The position numbers and the translations under genes are program-made. 19,068 nt of DNA, from the NCBI GenBank assembly GCA_024636105.1, contig JAGXHO010000019.1, forward strand, positions 1 through 19,068, written 5' to 3'. The DNA comes from Trueperaceae bacterium. Lineage in GTDB: Bacteria; Deinococcota; Deinococci; Deinococcales; Trueperaceae. Under the pieces are notes generated by a model that was not told the DNA's origin, ran no database searches, and saw nothing but the letters and a program-made list of their open reading frames with translations. Below are positions 10,956 to 16,524 of the stretch, one piece after another. Each line of letters starts with the position of its first letter. Position 1 is the stretch's first letter.

Positions 10956-12181
10956 TTGTCGACGTCCCCGAGGACGGGGTCGAGGCTGGCGATGTTGACG
11001 ACCATGTCGGCGAACAGACCGCCGACGCAGGCGGGTTCGAGCGACTGCAGGTTGACCAAGCTGGGCACGCGCACCTTGACGCGGTACGGCATCGATCCGC
11101 CATCGCTGACCAGGTGGTAGCCGAGCTCGCCGCGCGCCGATTCGGTCGCGACGTACGCCTCGCCGCGCGGCGGGTGGAAGCCCTCGGTGACGAGCTTGAA
11201 GTGGAAGATGACGGCCTCCATCGAGGTCTCGAGCTCCTGGCGCGGCGGGAGGCTGATGCGCCGGTCCGGGTCCTTCACCGGGCCGGGCTCGAGGCGGTCG
11301 AGCGCCTGCCGCACGATCCTCAGGCTCTGCTCCATCTCGAGCATGCGCATTGAGAAGCGCGCATGGGCGTCGCCCGCGGTGCTCGTAGGCACGTCGAAGT
11401 CGTAATCGGCGTAGCCCGAGTAGGGGGCGGCCTTGCGCTGGTCGAGCGGCACCCCGCTGGCACGCAGCGACGGACCGGTCAGCCCGTGGGCGATGGCGAC
11501 GTCGCGCGGGATGACCCCCACCCCCTGGGTGCGACCCGTGTAGATCGGGTTCTTGGCGAACAGCGTCGCGTACTGGTCGATCATCTTGGGGAAGCCGTCC
11601 AGGAACGCGCGCGTCTTGGCCTCGAAGCCCTCAGGCAAGTCCTGGTACAGCCCGCCCACCCGGAAGTAGCCGTAGTTCATGCGCACGCCGGAGACCATCT
11701 CGAGCAGGTCGAGGATCTGTTCGCGCTCGCGCATCGTGTAGAAGAAGAGCGTCAGCGCCCCCATATCGAGGATGCCGGTCCCCATGAACAAGAGATGGCT
11801 CGCGATGCGGTTGAGTTCGACCAGGATCACGCGGGCCCGTTGGGCCCGTTCCGGCACCTGCGCGTCGAGCAGCTGCTCGGCGGCGAGCACGTAGGCGAAC
11901 TCGTGCCCGAAGCCGTGCGCGTAGTCCATGCGGTTCGGGTACGTGACGACCTGCTGGTACGTGCGGTACTCCATCGTCTTCTCGAAGCCGCTGTGGAGGT
12001 ACCCCACCTGCGGCGTCAAGCGGACGATGCGCTCGCCGTCGAGGTCGACGACCAGCCGCAGCACCCCGTGGGTGCTCGGGTGCTGCGGACCGACGTTGAT
12101 GCGCATGAGCTTGGTCTCGAACTCGCCGCTCCGCTCGCGGCCGAGCTCCTCGATGGCGTAGCCGGTGCGTTCGAGCGTCAC
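10952..12181 (-). CDS. nuoD: NADH-quinone oxidoreductase subunit D
   Basis: This is the 49-kDa-type subunit that forms the quinone-headgroup site with NuoB; it descends from the large subunit of [NiFe] hydrogenases. It has 409 aa, the same length I recall for Thermus Nqo4. The loop [20 protein letters not shown] carries His34 and His38, and Tyr87 falls in [10 protein letters not shown]. His38 and Tyr87 are the known quinone ligands in Thermus. Other family blocks are [19 protein letters not shown] and [18 protein letters not shown]. The C-terminus AFRASGV-type arginine region is also recognisable. The GTG start at 12181 overlaps the nuoC stop (GTGA) with GGAGG six bases ahead. It is separate from nuoC, not a NuoCD fusion. 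Confidence 0.97.
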   Translation of the reverse strand: MTLERTGYAIEELGRERSGEFETKLMRINVGPQHPSTHGVLRLVVDLDGERIVRLTPQVGYLHSGFEKTMEYRTYQQVVTYPNRMDYAHGFGHEFAYVLAAEQLLDAQVPERAQRARVILVELNRIASHLLFMGTGILDMGALTLFFYTMREREQILDLLEMVSGVRMNYGYFRVGGLYQDLPEGFEAKTRAFLDGFPKMIDQYATLFAKNPIYTGRTQGVGVIPRDVAIAHGLTGPSLRASGVPLDQRKAAPYSGYADYDFDVPTSTAGDAHARFSMRMLEMEQSLRIVRQALDRLEPGPVKDPDRRISLPPRQELETSMEAVIFHFKLVTEGFHPPRGEAYVATESARGELGYHLVSDGGSMPYRVKVRVPSLVNLQSLEPACVGGLFADMVVNIASLDPVLGDVDK

Positions 12182-12831
12182 GCGTCGCCTCCGTTTTCGA
12201 CGGCGCCACCGTCGTCGCTGGGCACGAGCGCGTTCGACGTCACCCCGCGCCGGGCGCCGCCCACCCAACCGGTGCGCCCGCTCGACACGCCGATCATGCC
12301 GGCGCGGAAGGCGGCGGGATCGAGGAAGCGGCCTTCGTTGAACAGCGTCGGCGACTCGCCGATCGGGAAGTCCTTGCGCAGCGGATGCCCTTCGAAGTCT
12401 TCGGGGGTGACCAACTTGCGCAGGTCGGGGTGCCCTTCGAAGGCGATCCCGTAGAGATCGTAGACCTCCCGCTCCATGAACCCGGCCGCCGGCCAGAGGT
12501 CGGTGACCGTGGGCAGCGCGACCTCGTCGTCGACGTGCACGCGCAGCCAGCAGCGCTCGTTCGCGTCGATCGAGTGCACGTGGTACGTGACCGAGAAGCG
12601 CGGCCCACGATGCTGCGGGTACGTGAGCCAGTCGATACCGAAGACGTCGAGGAGCAGGTCGAAGCCCTGCTCGCGGGCCACGCCCGCAGCGTCGTGGAGC
12701 GCGCCGGGAGCGACCACGAAGTACGCCCCGGCCGGTTGGTCGAGGCGCTGGGCGCCGAGCGGGGCGAGCGCGTCGCCGAGGGCCTGGACCCGAGGTCCGA
12801 CGCGCGGTGCGGGGATGCCGGCGGCGCTCAC
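12178..12831 (-). CDS. nuoC: NADH-quinone oxidoreductase subunit C
   Basis: This is the 30-kDa-type peripheral-arm subunit, structural, packing against NuoD and NuoB; it has no cofactor. It has 217 aa. The signature [20 protein letters not shown] is followed by [16 protein letters not shown], the highly conserved family block. The core ends soon after it. A polar tail of about 45-50 residues follows, finishing VENGGDA, which encodes the nuoD ribosome-binding site. The GTG start at 12831 overlaps the nuoB stop (GTGA). GGAGG lies about 10 bases upstream, looser than at other junctions. The frame remains open upstream across nuoB but shows no family similarity there. Confidence 0.95.
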   Translation of the reverse strand: MSAAGIPAPRVGPRVQALGDALAPLGAQRLDQPAGAYFVVAPGALHDAAGVAREQGFDLLLDVFGIDWLTYPQHRGPRFSVTYHVHSIDANERCWLRVHVDDEVALPTVTDLWPAAGFMEREVYDLYGIAFEGHPDLRKLVTPEDFEGHPLRKDFPIGESPTLFNEGRFLDPAAFRAGMIGVSSGRTGWVGGARRGVTSNALVPSDDGGAVENGGDA

Positions 12832-13364
12832 CGCGACCACCCCTCCACCATCGGCAGTTCGACGCCCTGCTGGTCGAAGGCCTCGCCGCGCACCTTCTTC
12901 TGGAGCTGCATCACCGCGTAGATCAGCGCCTCCGGACGCGGCGGACAGCCCGGAACGTAGATGTCGACGGGGACGACCGAATCGACGTTCTGGACGATCG
13001 CGTAGTTGTTGAACATGCCGCCCGAGCTGGCGCAAGCGCCCATCGAGATCACCCATTTCGGGTCGGGCATCTGCTCGTAGACGCGCCGCATCACCGGCGC
13101 CATCTTCTTGCTCAGGCGCCCGGCGACGATCATCACGTCCGCCTGGCGCGGGCTCGCGCGGAAGACCTCGGAACCGAAGCGCGCCATGTCGTTGCGAGCG
13201 TTGGTCGACTGCATCATCTCGATGGCGCAGCAGGCCAGGCCGAACGTGGCCGGCCAGAGGCTGTTCGAGCGCCCCCAGGCGACGAGCCTGCCGAGCGTGC
13301 TGAAGAGGATGCCATCCTTCTCCAGCTCCATGACGTCCTTCTCGAAGAGGTTGTCGCGGGCCAC
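12828..13364 (-). CDS. nuoB: NADH-quinone oxidoreductase subunit B
   Basis: This PSST-type subunit carries terminal [4Fe-4S] cluster N2, which reduces quinone. It has 178 aa. The unusual tandem cysteine pair is present at Cys45-Cys46 in [13 protein letters not shown], and the other two ligands are Cys111 in [16 protein letters not shown] and Cys140 in [30 protein letters not shown] is also typical. Six bases separate it from nuoA. The start is GTG at 13364, and GGAAGTGA overlapping the nuoA stop region can serve as a ribosome-binding site. The C-terminal Gly/Trp-containing residues overlap the nuoC translation-initiation region. Confidence 0.97.
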   Translation of the reverse strand: MARDNLFEKDVMELEKDGILFSTLGRLVAWGRSNSLWPATFGLACCAIEMMQSTNARNDMARFGSEVFRASPRQADVMIVAGRLSKKMAPVMRRVYEQMPDPKWVISMGACASSGGMFNNYAIVQNVDSVVPVDIYVPGCPPRPEALIYAVMQLQKKVRGEAFDQQGVELPMVEGWSR

Positions 13365-13370
13365 GTCAGC

Positions 13371-13718
13371 TCACTTCCATCGCAGGACGCCCTTGCGCAG
13401 CACGTAGACGTAGCCGACGCCGAGGATCGCCACGAAGAGGATGGCTTGGACGAACAGGAACTGCGGCGCCATGCCGAAGCGCACCGCGAGCGGGAAGAAG
13501 AACGCCGTCTCGATATCGAAGATTATGAACAGCATCGCGACGAGGTAGAAGTGCACCGGGAAGCGCTCGCGCGCCGTGCCCGACGCCGGGACCCCCGACT
13601 CGTACGCCGCGAACGTCGTGGCGGTGCCCTTCTTGGGGCCCAGGAGCGCCCCGACGACGAGCGCGGCGGCGGCGATGAAGCCGGCCGCGAGGAACAACAT
13701 GAGCAGGTTCTCGTACAA
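13371..13718 (-). CDS. nuoA: NADH-quinone oxidoreductase subunit A (probable TTG start)
   Basis: This three-helix membrane subunit sits at the junction of the peripheral and membrane arms; its first loop closes over the quinone cavity. It has 115 aa from the chosen start, against 119 recalled for Thermus Nqo7. Family sequence is clear: [20 protein letters not shown], then [20 protein letters not shown] with the conserved acidic FDIE motif, and [11 protein letters not shown] at the end. I chose TTG at 13718 because a purine-rich GAGAGG lies 7 bases upstream and the first helix would otherwise be shortened. The next candidate is ATG at 13700 (109 aa). The frame is open upstream to 13835, but that would run into the promoter. 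It is the first gene of the nuo operon. Confidence 0.93.
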   Translation of the reverse strand: MYENLLMLFLAAGFIAAAALVVGALLGPKKGTATTFAAYESGVPASGTARERFPVHFYLVAMLFIIFDIETAFFFPLAVRFGMAPQFLFVQAILFVAILGVGYVYVLRKGVLRWK

Positions 13719-13725
13719 GGTTTGG

Positions 13726-13737
13726 CCTCTCTCCCCC
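13726..13737 (-). promoter_or_regulatory. nuoA ribosome-binding site
   Basis: The minus strand reads GGGGGAGAGAGG, ending 7 bases before the TTG proposed as the nuoA start. It is the only purine-rich Shine-Dalgarno-like run in the leader and decides the start in favour of TTG 13718 over ATG 13700. Confidence 0.6.
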
Positions 13738-13792
13738 AGGCGGGACCGTGGTCGCGCGGCACCCTCGAAGCGCTCGTGCGGCGTTTCACGAC

Positions 13793-13806
13793 CGATGACG
13801 CCATCG
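13793..13806. repeat. Small inverted repeat at the predicted nuo transcription start
   Basis: CGATG-ACGC-CATCG: 5-bp arms around a 4-base centre, directly downstream of the predicted -10 box and therefore covering the likely transcription start. It could be an operator half-site pair or a 5' mRNA hairpin. Such short repeats also occur by chance in this base composition. Confidence 0.25.
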
Positions 13807-13835
13807 AGTCTATCAAGCGTCGCGAGGGCCCACAA
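13807..13835 (-). promoter_or_regulatory. Predicted sigma70-type promoter of the nuo operon
   Basis: On the minus strand there is TTGTGG (13835-13830), a 17-base spacer, then TAGACT (13812-13807). This is a fair match to TTGACA-17-TATAAT in a region otherwise nearly all G and C. Transcription would start near 13800 and give a leader of about 80 bases before nuoA. No other promoter-like pair is visible between nuoA and the upstream minus-strand gene. The -35 box is immediately preceded by a tandem direct repeat. Confidence 0.6.
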
Positions 13836-13877
13836 GAACGGCGCTGCCGCCCGACAGAACGGCGCTGCCGCCCGACG
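13836..13877. repeat. Two tandem 21-bp direct repeats abutting the nuo -35 box
   Basis: The unit at 13836-13856 is repeated at 13857-13877 with 20 of 21 bases identical (the last base is A in one, G in the other). Each unit contains GGCGCTGCCGCC, whose GGCG and CGCC ends are complementary, giving a small dyad. The 21-bp period is two helical turns, so two proteins would bind the same DNA face. The array ends exactly where the predicted -35 of the nuo promoter begins, which suggests a regulator-binding site. Confidence 0.75.
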
Positions 13878-13901
13878 GCGGGTGCGGGCGACCGCTGGAC
13901 G

Positions 13902-13930
13902 ACGCCGGACGCGAGGGTCGCGTCCGGCGT
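13902..13930 (-). terminator. 12-bp perfect inverted repeat, possible terminator of the upstream gene
   Basis: ACGCCGGACGCG (13902-13912/13) pairs perfectly with CGCGTCCGGCGT (13919-13930) around a 5-base loop. It lies about 80 bases downstream of the GlsB-like gene (minus strand) and just upstream of the nuo repeats. There is no clear run of T on either strand, so a rho-independent terminator is only a possibility; a protein-binding palindrome is the alternative. Confidence 0.4.
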
Positions 13931-14008
13931 TCGTCGGTCATTGGGGCCGCGCGGTACGTCGCGCGGGAGGAGGGATGGGGGCGGCCGCCTCGCGGCGGCG
14001 GCAGAGGC

Positions 14009-14263
14009 TCAGGTGCCGCGGCGCACCAAGCGCACGAGGAAGAGCAGGACCACCGCACCGACGATGGCGACCAAGAGGCTGTAGAAATTGAAGCCGGTGA
14101 CCCCGGCTTGACCGAAGGTCTGGAACAGCCACCCGCCGAGGAAGGCACCGACGATGCCGACGACGATGTCGAGCAGGGTGCCCTGCGACTGGTTGGTCTT
14201 CATGATCAGGCTGGCGATCCAGCCTGCGACGGCGCCAAGCAAGAGCCAAAGTAGGAAGTTCAC
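14009..14263 (-). CDS. GlsB/YeaQ/YmgE family small membrane protein
   Basis: This 84-residue, very hydrophobic protein has three predicted membrane helices (about 3-20, 31-50, 59-80). It matches the transglycosylase-associated / GlsB-YeaQ-YmgE family by the pattern GAVAGWIASLIM near the N-terminus and DIVVGIVGAFLGGWLFQTFG in the middle. The biochemical role of the family is not established; members are often stress-induced. The start is GTG at 14263: the frame upstream is closed by TGA within three codons, so no earlier start exists. AAAGGA lies about 11 bases ahead, a loose Shine-Dalgarno. TATCGT at 14318-14313 could be a -10 box, but I see no convincing -35. It lies upstream of the nuo promoter on the same strand and is probably its own transcription unit. 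Confidence 0.85.
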   Translation of the reverse strand: MNFLLWLLLGAVAGWIASLIMKTNQSQGTLLDIVVGIVGAFLGGWLFQTFGQAGVTGFNFYSLLVAIVGAVVLLFLVRLVRRGT

Positions 14264-14395
14264 AGGTCTTCACGTCCTTTCCGGAGCGCGAGCGAGGGGT
14301 TCGTTCCCCCCAACGATAGGGCCTCGTCGCCCGCTCCGCCGGTACGCTTGCGGTGTTCGCTTCCGCCATGGGGCTCCCACGCGGTCGGTGCGAGG

Positions 14396-14425
14396 TTGAC
14401 TGGGAGCGCGCACGCCCCGTATGCT
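14396..14425 (+). promoter_or_regulatory. Promoter of the tRNA-Lys/tRNA-Glu unit
   Basis: TTGACT (14396-14401), 18-base spacer, TATGCT (14420-14425), fourteen bases before the first base of tRNA-Lys. This is the best sigma70 match in the window. The bases following the -10 box are GC-rich (CGCCAGCGC), as in stable-RNA promoters under stringent control; that control is inferred. Confidence 0.75.
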
Positions 14426-14438
14426 CGCCAGCGCTGTT

Positions 14439-14514
<76 letters not shown>

Positions 14515-14518
14515 ACGA

Positions 14519-14593
14519 GGCCCCTTCGACTAGCGGTCAGGTCACGACCCTTTCAAGGTCGCGGCACGGGTTCGAATCCCGTAGGGGTCACCA
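14519..14593 (+). tRNA. tRNA-Glu (anticodon TTC)
   Basis: A complete 75-base cloverleaf, four bases after tRNA-Lys. The acceptor stem GGCCCCT pairs with AGGGGTC (one G-T pair), the anticodon arm CGACCCTTTCAAGGTCG exposes TTC, and the T arm contains GGGTTCGAATCCC. CCA is encoded. The short spacing implies a shared transcript with tRNA-Lys. Confidence 0.97.
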
Positions 14594-14597
14594 CGTC

Positions 14598-14628
14598 CGG
14601 CGGAGCTTCGGCTCCGCCGTTCGTTTCG
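14598..14628 (+). terminator. UUCG-loop hairpin after tRNA-Glu
   Basis: CGGCGGAGC (14598-14606) pairs perfectly with GCTCCGCCG (14611-14619) around the very stable TTCG tetraloop. It is followed by TTCGTTT, a broken T-rich run. It is probably an intrinsic terminator of the Lys-Glu tRNA unit, though it may be leaky since tRNA-Val lies just downstream. Confidence 0.7.
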
Positions 14629-14666
14629 CCGTTCGGCGCGGCACGGCGACGCACGGCACGGCGCGC

Positions 14667-14742
14667 GGGCGGTTAGCTCAGTTGGTAGAGCACCTCCTTT
14701 ACACGGAGGGGGTCGGGGGTTCGAGCCCCTCACCGCCCACCA
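14667..14742 (+). tRNA. tRNA-Val (anticodon TAC)
   Basis: A complete 76-base cloverleaf. The acceptor stem GGGCGGT pairs with ACCGCCC, the D arm includes AGCTCAGTTGGTAGAGC, the anticodon arm CCTCCTTTACACGGAGG exposes TAC, and the T arm contains GGGTTCGAGCCCC. CCA is encoded. The 47 bases between the upstream hairpin and this tRNA are almost entirely G and C and show no convincing promoter. Confidence 0.97.
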
Positions 14743-14810
14743 CCGCCGCATCGGCCCGGCGTCCCTCGGCGCTCGCCTACCGCGTGGCCACCTCACGCCA
14801 ACCAACGACG

Positions 14811-14816
14811 TACGCT
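14811..14816 (+). promoter_or_regulatory. -10-like box TACGCT just upstream of the SprT-like gene
   Basis: TACGCT ends 6 bases before the GTG start, with no Shine-Dalgarno in between. This placement would put the transcription start at or very near the start codon, giving a leaderless mRNA, as is common in Deinococcus. No good -35 is visible at 17 bases upstream (CCACCT). Confidence 0.45.
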
Positions 14817-14822
14817 CCCACC

Positions 14823-15323
14823 GTGAACCCCGACGCCGCTCGTGCCCTCGCGCACCAGCTCATGCTCCACCACGGACTGGACGGTTGGCGCTTCCGCTTC
14901 GATCACGCCAAGCGCCGCCTCGGCTGCTGCCACTACGGCAGCCGCACGATCTCGCTCTCCAAGCCGCTCACGCTGCTCAACGACGAGCCCGTGGTGCGCG
15001 ACACGCTGCTCCACGAGGTCGCCCACGCGCTCACGCCCGGTGCGGGCCACGGTCCGGCCTGGCGCCGGCAAGCCGTAGCGATCGGTGCGGCGCCGCGACG
15101 CTGCGCGGACGCCGCCGACGTGCGCCTGCCGCCCGCTCCGTTCGCCCTCGTGTGCGACGGCTGCGGCGCTCGGCTACCGCGCTACCGGCGCCCTCGGCGA
15201 CGGCTCGTGTGCCGTCCCTGTTGGGACCGCCACGTGCGCGGGGCCGGGCCGCGGCCGGCGGCGCTGCGGATCGTCGCTCAGACGGCGGGCGCCGGCGCGC
15301 GCCGTGTCTCGGGGACCCCGTAG
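14823..15323 (+). CDS. SprT-like zinc metallopeptidase domain protein with C-terminal zinc ribbon
   Basis: A 166-residue protein of the SprT-like family, whose best-known eukaryotic relative (Spartan) degrades DNA-protein crosslinks; the bacterial role is mostly unproven. The catalytic helix TLLHEVAHALTPGAGHGPAW gives His64-Glu65 and His68 (HExxH) plus a third zinc ligand, probably His76. A C-terminal zinc ribbon is suggested by CDGC (Cys111, Cys114) and CRPC (Cys130, Cys133). The basic stretch between the ribbon halves could contact DNA. The start is GTG at 14823: no ribosome-binding site precedes it, but a -10-like box does. The frame is open farther upstream only because it reads through the tRNA genes. 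Its last 46 bases overlap the convergent MFS gene. Confidence 0.85.
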   Translation: MNPDAARALAHQLMLHHGLDGWRFRFDHAKRRLGCCHYGSRTISLSKPLTLLNDEPVVRDTLLHEVAHALTPGAGHGPAWRRQAVAIGAAPRRCADAADVRLPPAPFALVCDGCGARLPRYRRPRRRLVCRPCWDRHVRGAGPRPAALRIVAQTAGAGARRVSGTP

Positions 15324-16453
15324 GCGAAGGTCAACGCCGCCCCCACCCCGACGGCGGCGATCGCGACCGTTGCCAGCGGCAGCGTCAACAGGTCGGCCAA
15401 CGCCCCCACCACGACAGGACCGCCCATCGCGCCACCGTCGCCCACCAGCCGCCACACGCCGATGAACTCGCCGACCGCGTCGTCGGGCGCCAGGTCCGCG
15501 GCAACCGTCATCATGGTCCCCGAGCTCAGGCCATTGCCGAAGCCGATCAGCGCCGCGGCCGCGGCGAGGCCGACGAACCCGCCGGCCAGGGGTACGAGCG
15601 CCATCCCGACGGCTTGCATCAGGAAGCTCGGTACGATCGCGTGCTTGCGTCCGTACCGGTCCATCACCCAACCGGCCAGCGGAAACAGCGCCACGTCGAA
15701 AGCCGCGCCGATCGAGATGATCCAGCCCACCTGCTCCACCGACAGACCGAGCACGGTCGCGCCGAACAGCGGGAGCACGATCTTGCGCCCCGAGCGGATG
15801 CCTTGAGCCATGAACTGCCCGGCGCCAGCGACCGCGAGGACGCGCCCGTGCTCGCGCACCACGGCGGCGATCGCCGCGAGTGAGCCGGTATGGCGCGAGG
15901 GCGCGGCGCTCGGTCGCTCCGCACGCTCCAGGAAGACCGCGCACACCGCGAAGGCGGCCGCGGCGATCGCGCCGTAGGTCAAGAAGGCGGCCCCGTAGCC
16001 GCCCGTGGCCGCCACCACGCCGCCGAGGGCCGGGCCGGCGAGCAGGCCGACCCGCTGAGCTCCGCCGAACGCGGCGATCGCGCGACCGCGCTGCCGTGCA
16101 GGGACCGCGGTGATCAAGAAGGTGTGGCGCGAGATGCCCCACAGAGCGGCGCCCAGTCCGGCGACCAGCCGTAGCAGGAGGACCGCCACCACCCCGTCGA
16201 CGAACGCCATCGCGGTGACCGCGGCGCCCACCACGGCCACCCCTGCGAGCATGGTCACCTTGCGATCGAGCCGCCGCAGGAGCGCGCCCGCGGGCACGTC
16301 GCCGATCAGCATGCCTAGCGACTCCGCTGCGAGCACCAGGCCGATCAACCAGAAGGGTGCCCCCAACGCGGCCACGTAGAGAGGCAGCACCGGTACGAGC
16401 ATGCCTTCACCGATCGCGAGCATGACGGAAGGCACGTACACGGAGCGCCACAT
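15278..16453 (-). CDS. MFS-family transporter
   Basis: A 391-residue membrane protein with 12 predicted helices in two halves, belonging to the major facilitator superfamily, probably a proton-driven exporter of small molecules. Between helices 2 and 3 is a motif-A-like loop, GDVPAGALLRRLDRKVTML; the equivalent loop in the second half is better conserved, GWVMDRYGRKHAI. The substrate cannot be told from sequence; efflux-type relatives are most similar in pattern. The start is ATG at 16453. The frame is open farther upstream (to about 16753), but that portion is polar and lacks family sequence, and it would invade the divergent SulP gene. A TAAGCT box lies 7 bases before the ATG. The 3' end overlaps the SprT-like gene by 46 bases, convergent. 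Confidence 0.88.
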   Translation of the reverse strand: MWRSVYVPSVMLAIGEGMLVPVLPLYVAALGAPFWLIGLVLAAESLGMLIGDVPAGALLRRLDRKVTMLAGVAVVGAAVTAMAFVDGVVAVLLLRLVAGLGAALWGISRHTFLITAVPARQRGRAIAAFGGAQRVGLLAGPALGGVVAATGGYGAAFLTYGAIAAAAFAVCAVFLERAERPSAAPSRHTGSLAAIAAVVREHGRVLAVAGAGQFMAQGIRSGRKIVLPLFGATVLGLSVEQVGWIISIGAAFDVALFPLAGWVMDRYGRKHAIVPSFLMQAVGMALVPLAGGFVGLAAAAALIGFGNGLSSGTMMTVAADLAPDDAVGEFIGVWRLVGDGGAMGGPVVVGALADLLTLPLATVAIAAVGVGAALTFAYGVPETRRAPAPAV

Positions 16454-16460
16454 GCGGGCG

Positions 16461-16466
16461 AGCTTA
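16461..16466 (-). promoter_or_regulatory. -10-like box TAAGCT upstream of the MFS gene
   Basis: On the minus strand TAAGCT ends 7 bases before ATG 16453, with no Shine-Dalgarno between them. The geometry is that of a leaderless promoter. The -35 region at 17 bases is weak (GCGTTC). Confidence 0.5.
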
Positions 16467-16510
16467 TCCCCCAGGTCCACCCCGAACGCGGCCGATCCAG
16501 GGCCGCGCGG

Positions 16511-16516
16511 TACCAT
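16511..16516 (+). promoter_or_regulatory. -10-like box TACCAT upstream of the SulP gene
   Basis: TACCAT ends 8 bases before ATG 16525 in the 71-base gap shared with the divergent MFS gene. No Shine-Dalgarno intervenes, so a leaderless transcript is likely. No convincing -35 is seen. Confidence 0.45.
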
Positions 16517-16524
16517 CCCTCGCG

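Noticed and set aside
13719..13835. Longer nuoA protein starting at 13835
   Set aside because: It would begin inside the predicted -35 box, and the extra residues have no similarity to NuoA.
13836..13877. A minimal CRISPR array
   Set aside because: There are only two adjacent 21-bp units with no spacer between them and no cas gene nearby.
14641..14662. GCACGGC repeated three times before tRNA-Val as a regulatory array
   Set aside because: The unit is short, the spacing is irregular, and such repeats are easily produced by the GC-rich background.
14542..14805. Minus-strand 87-codon open frame opposite the tRNA-Glu/tRNA-Val region
   Set aside because: It translates the complements of tRNA genes, a common false prediction.
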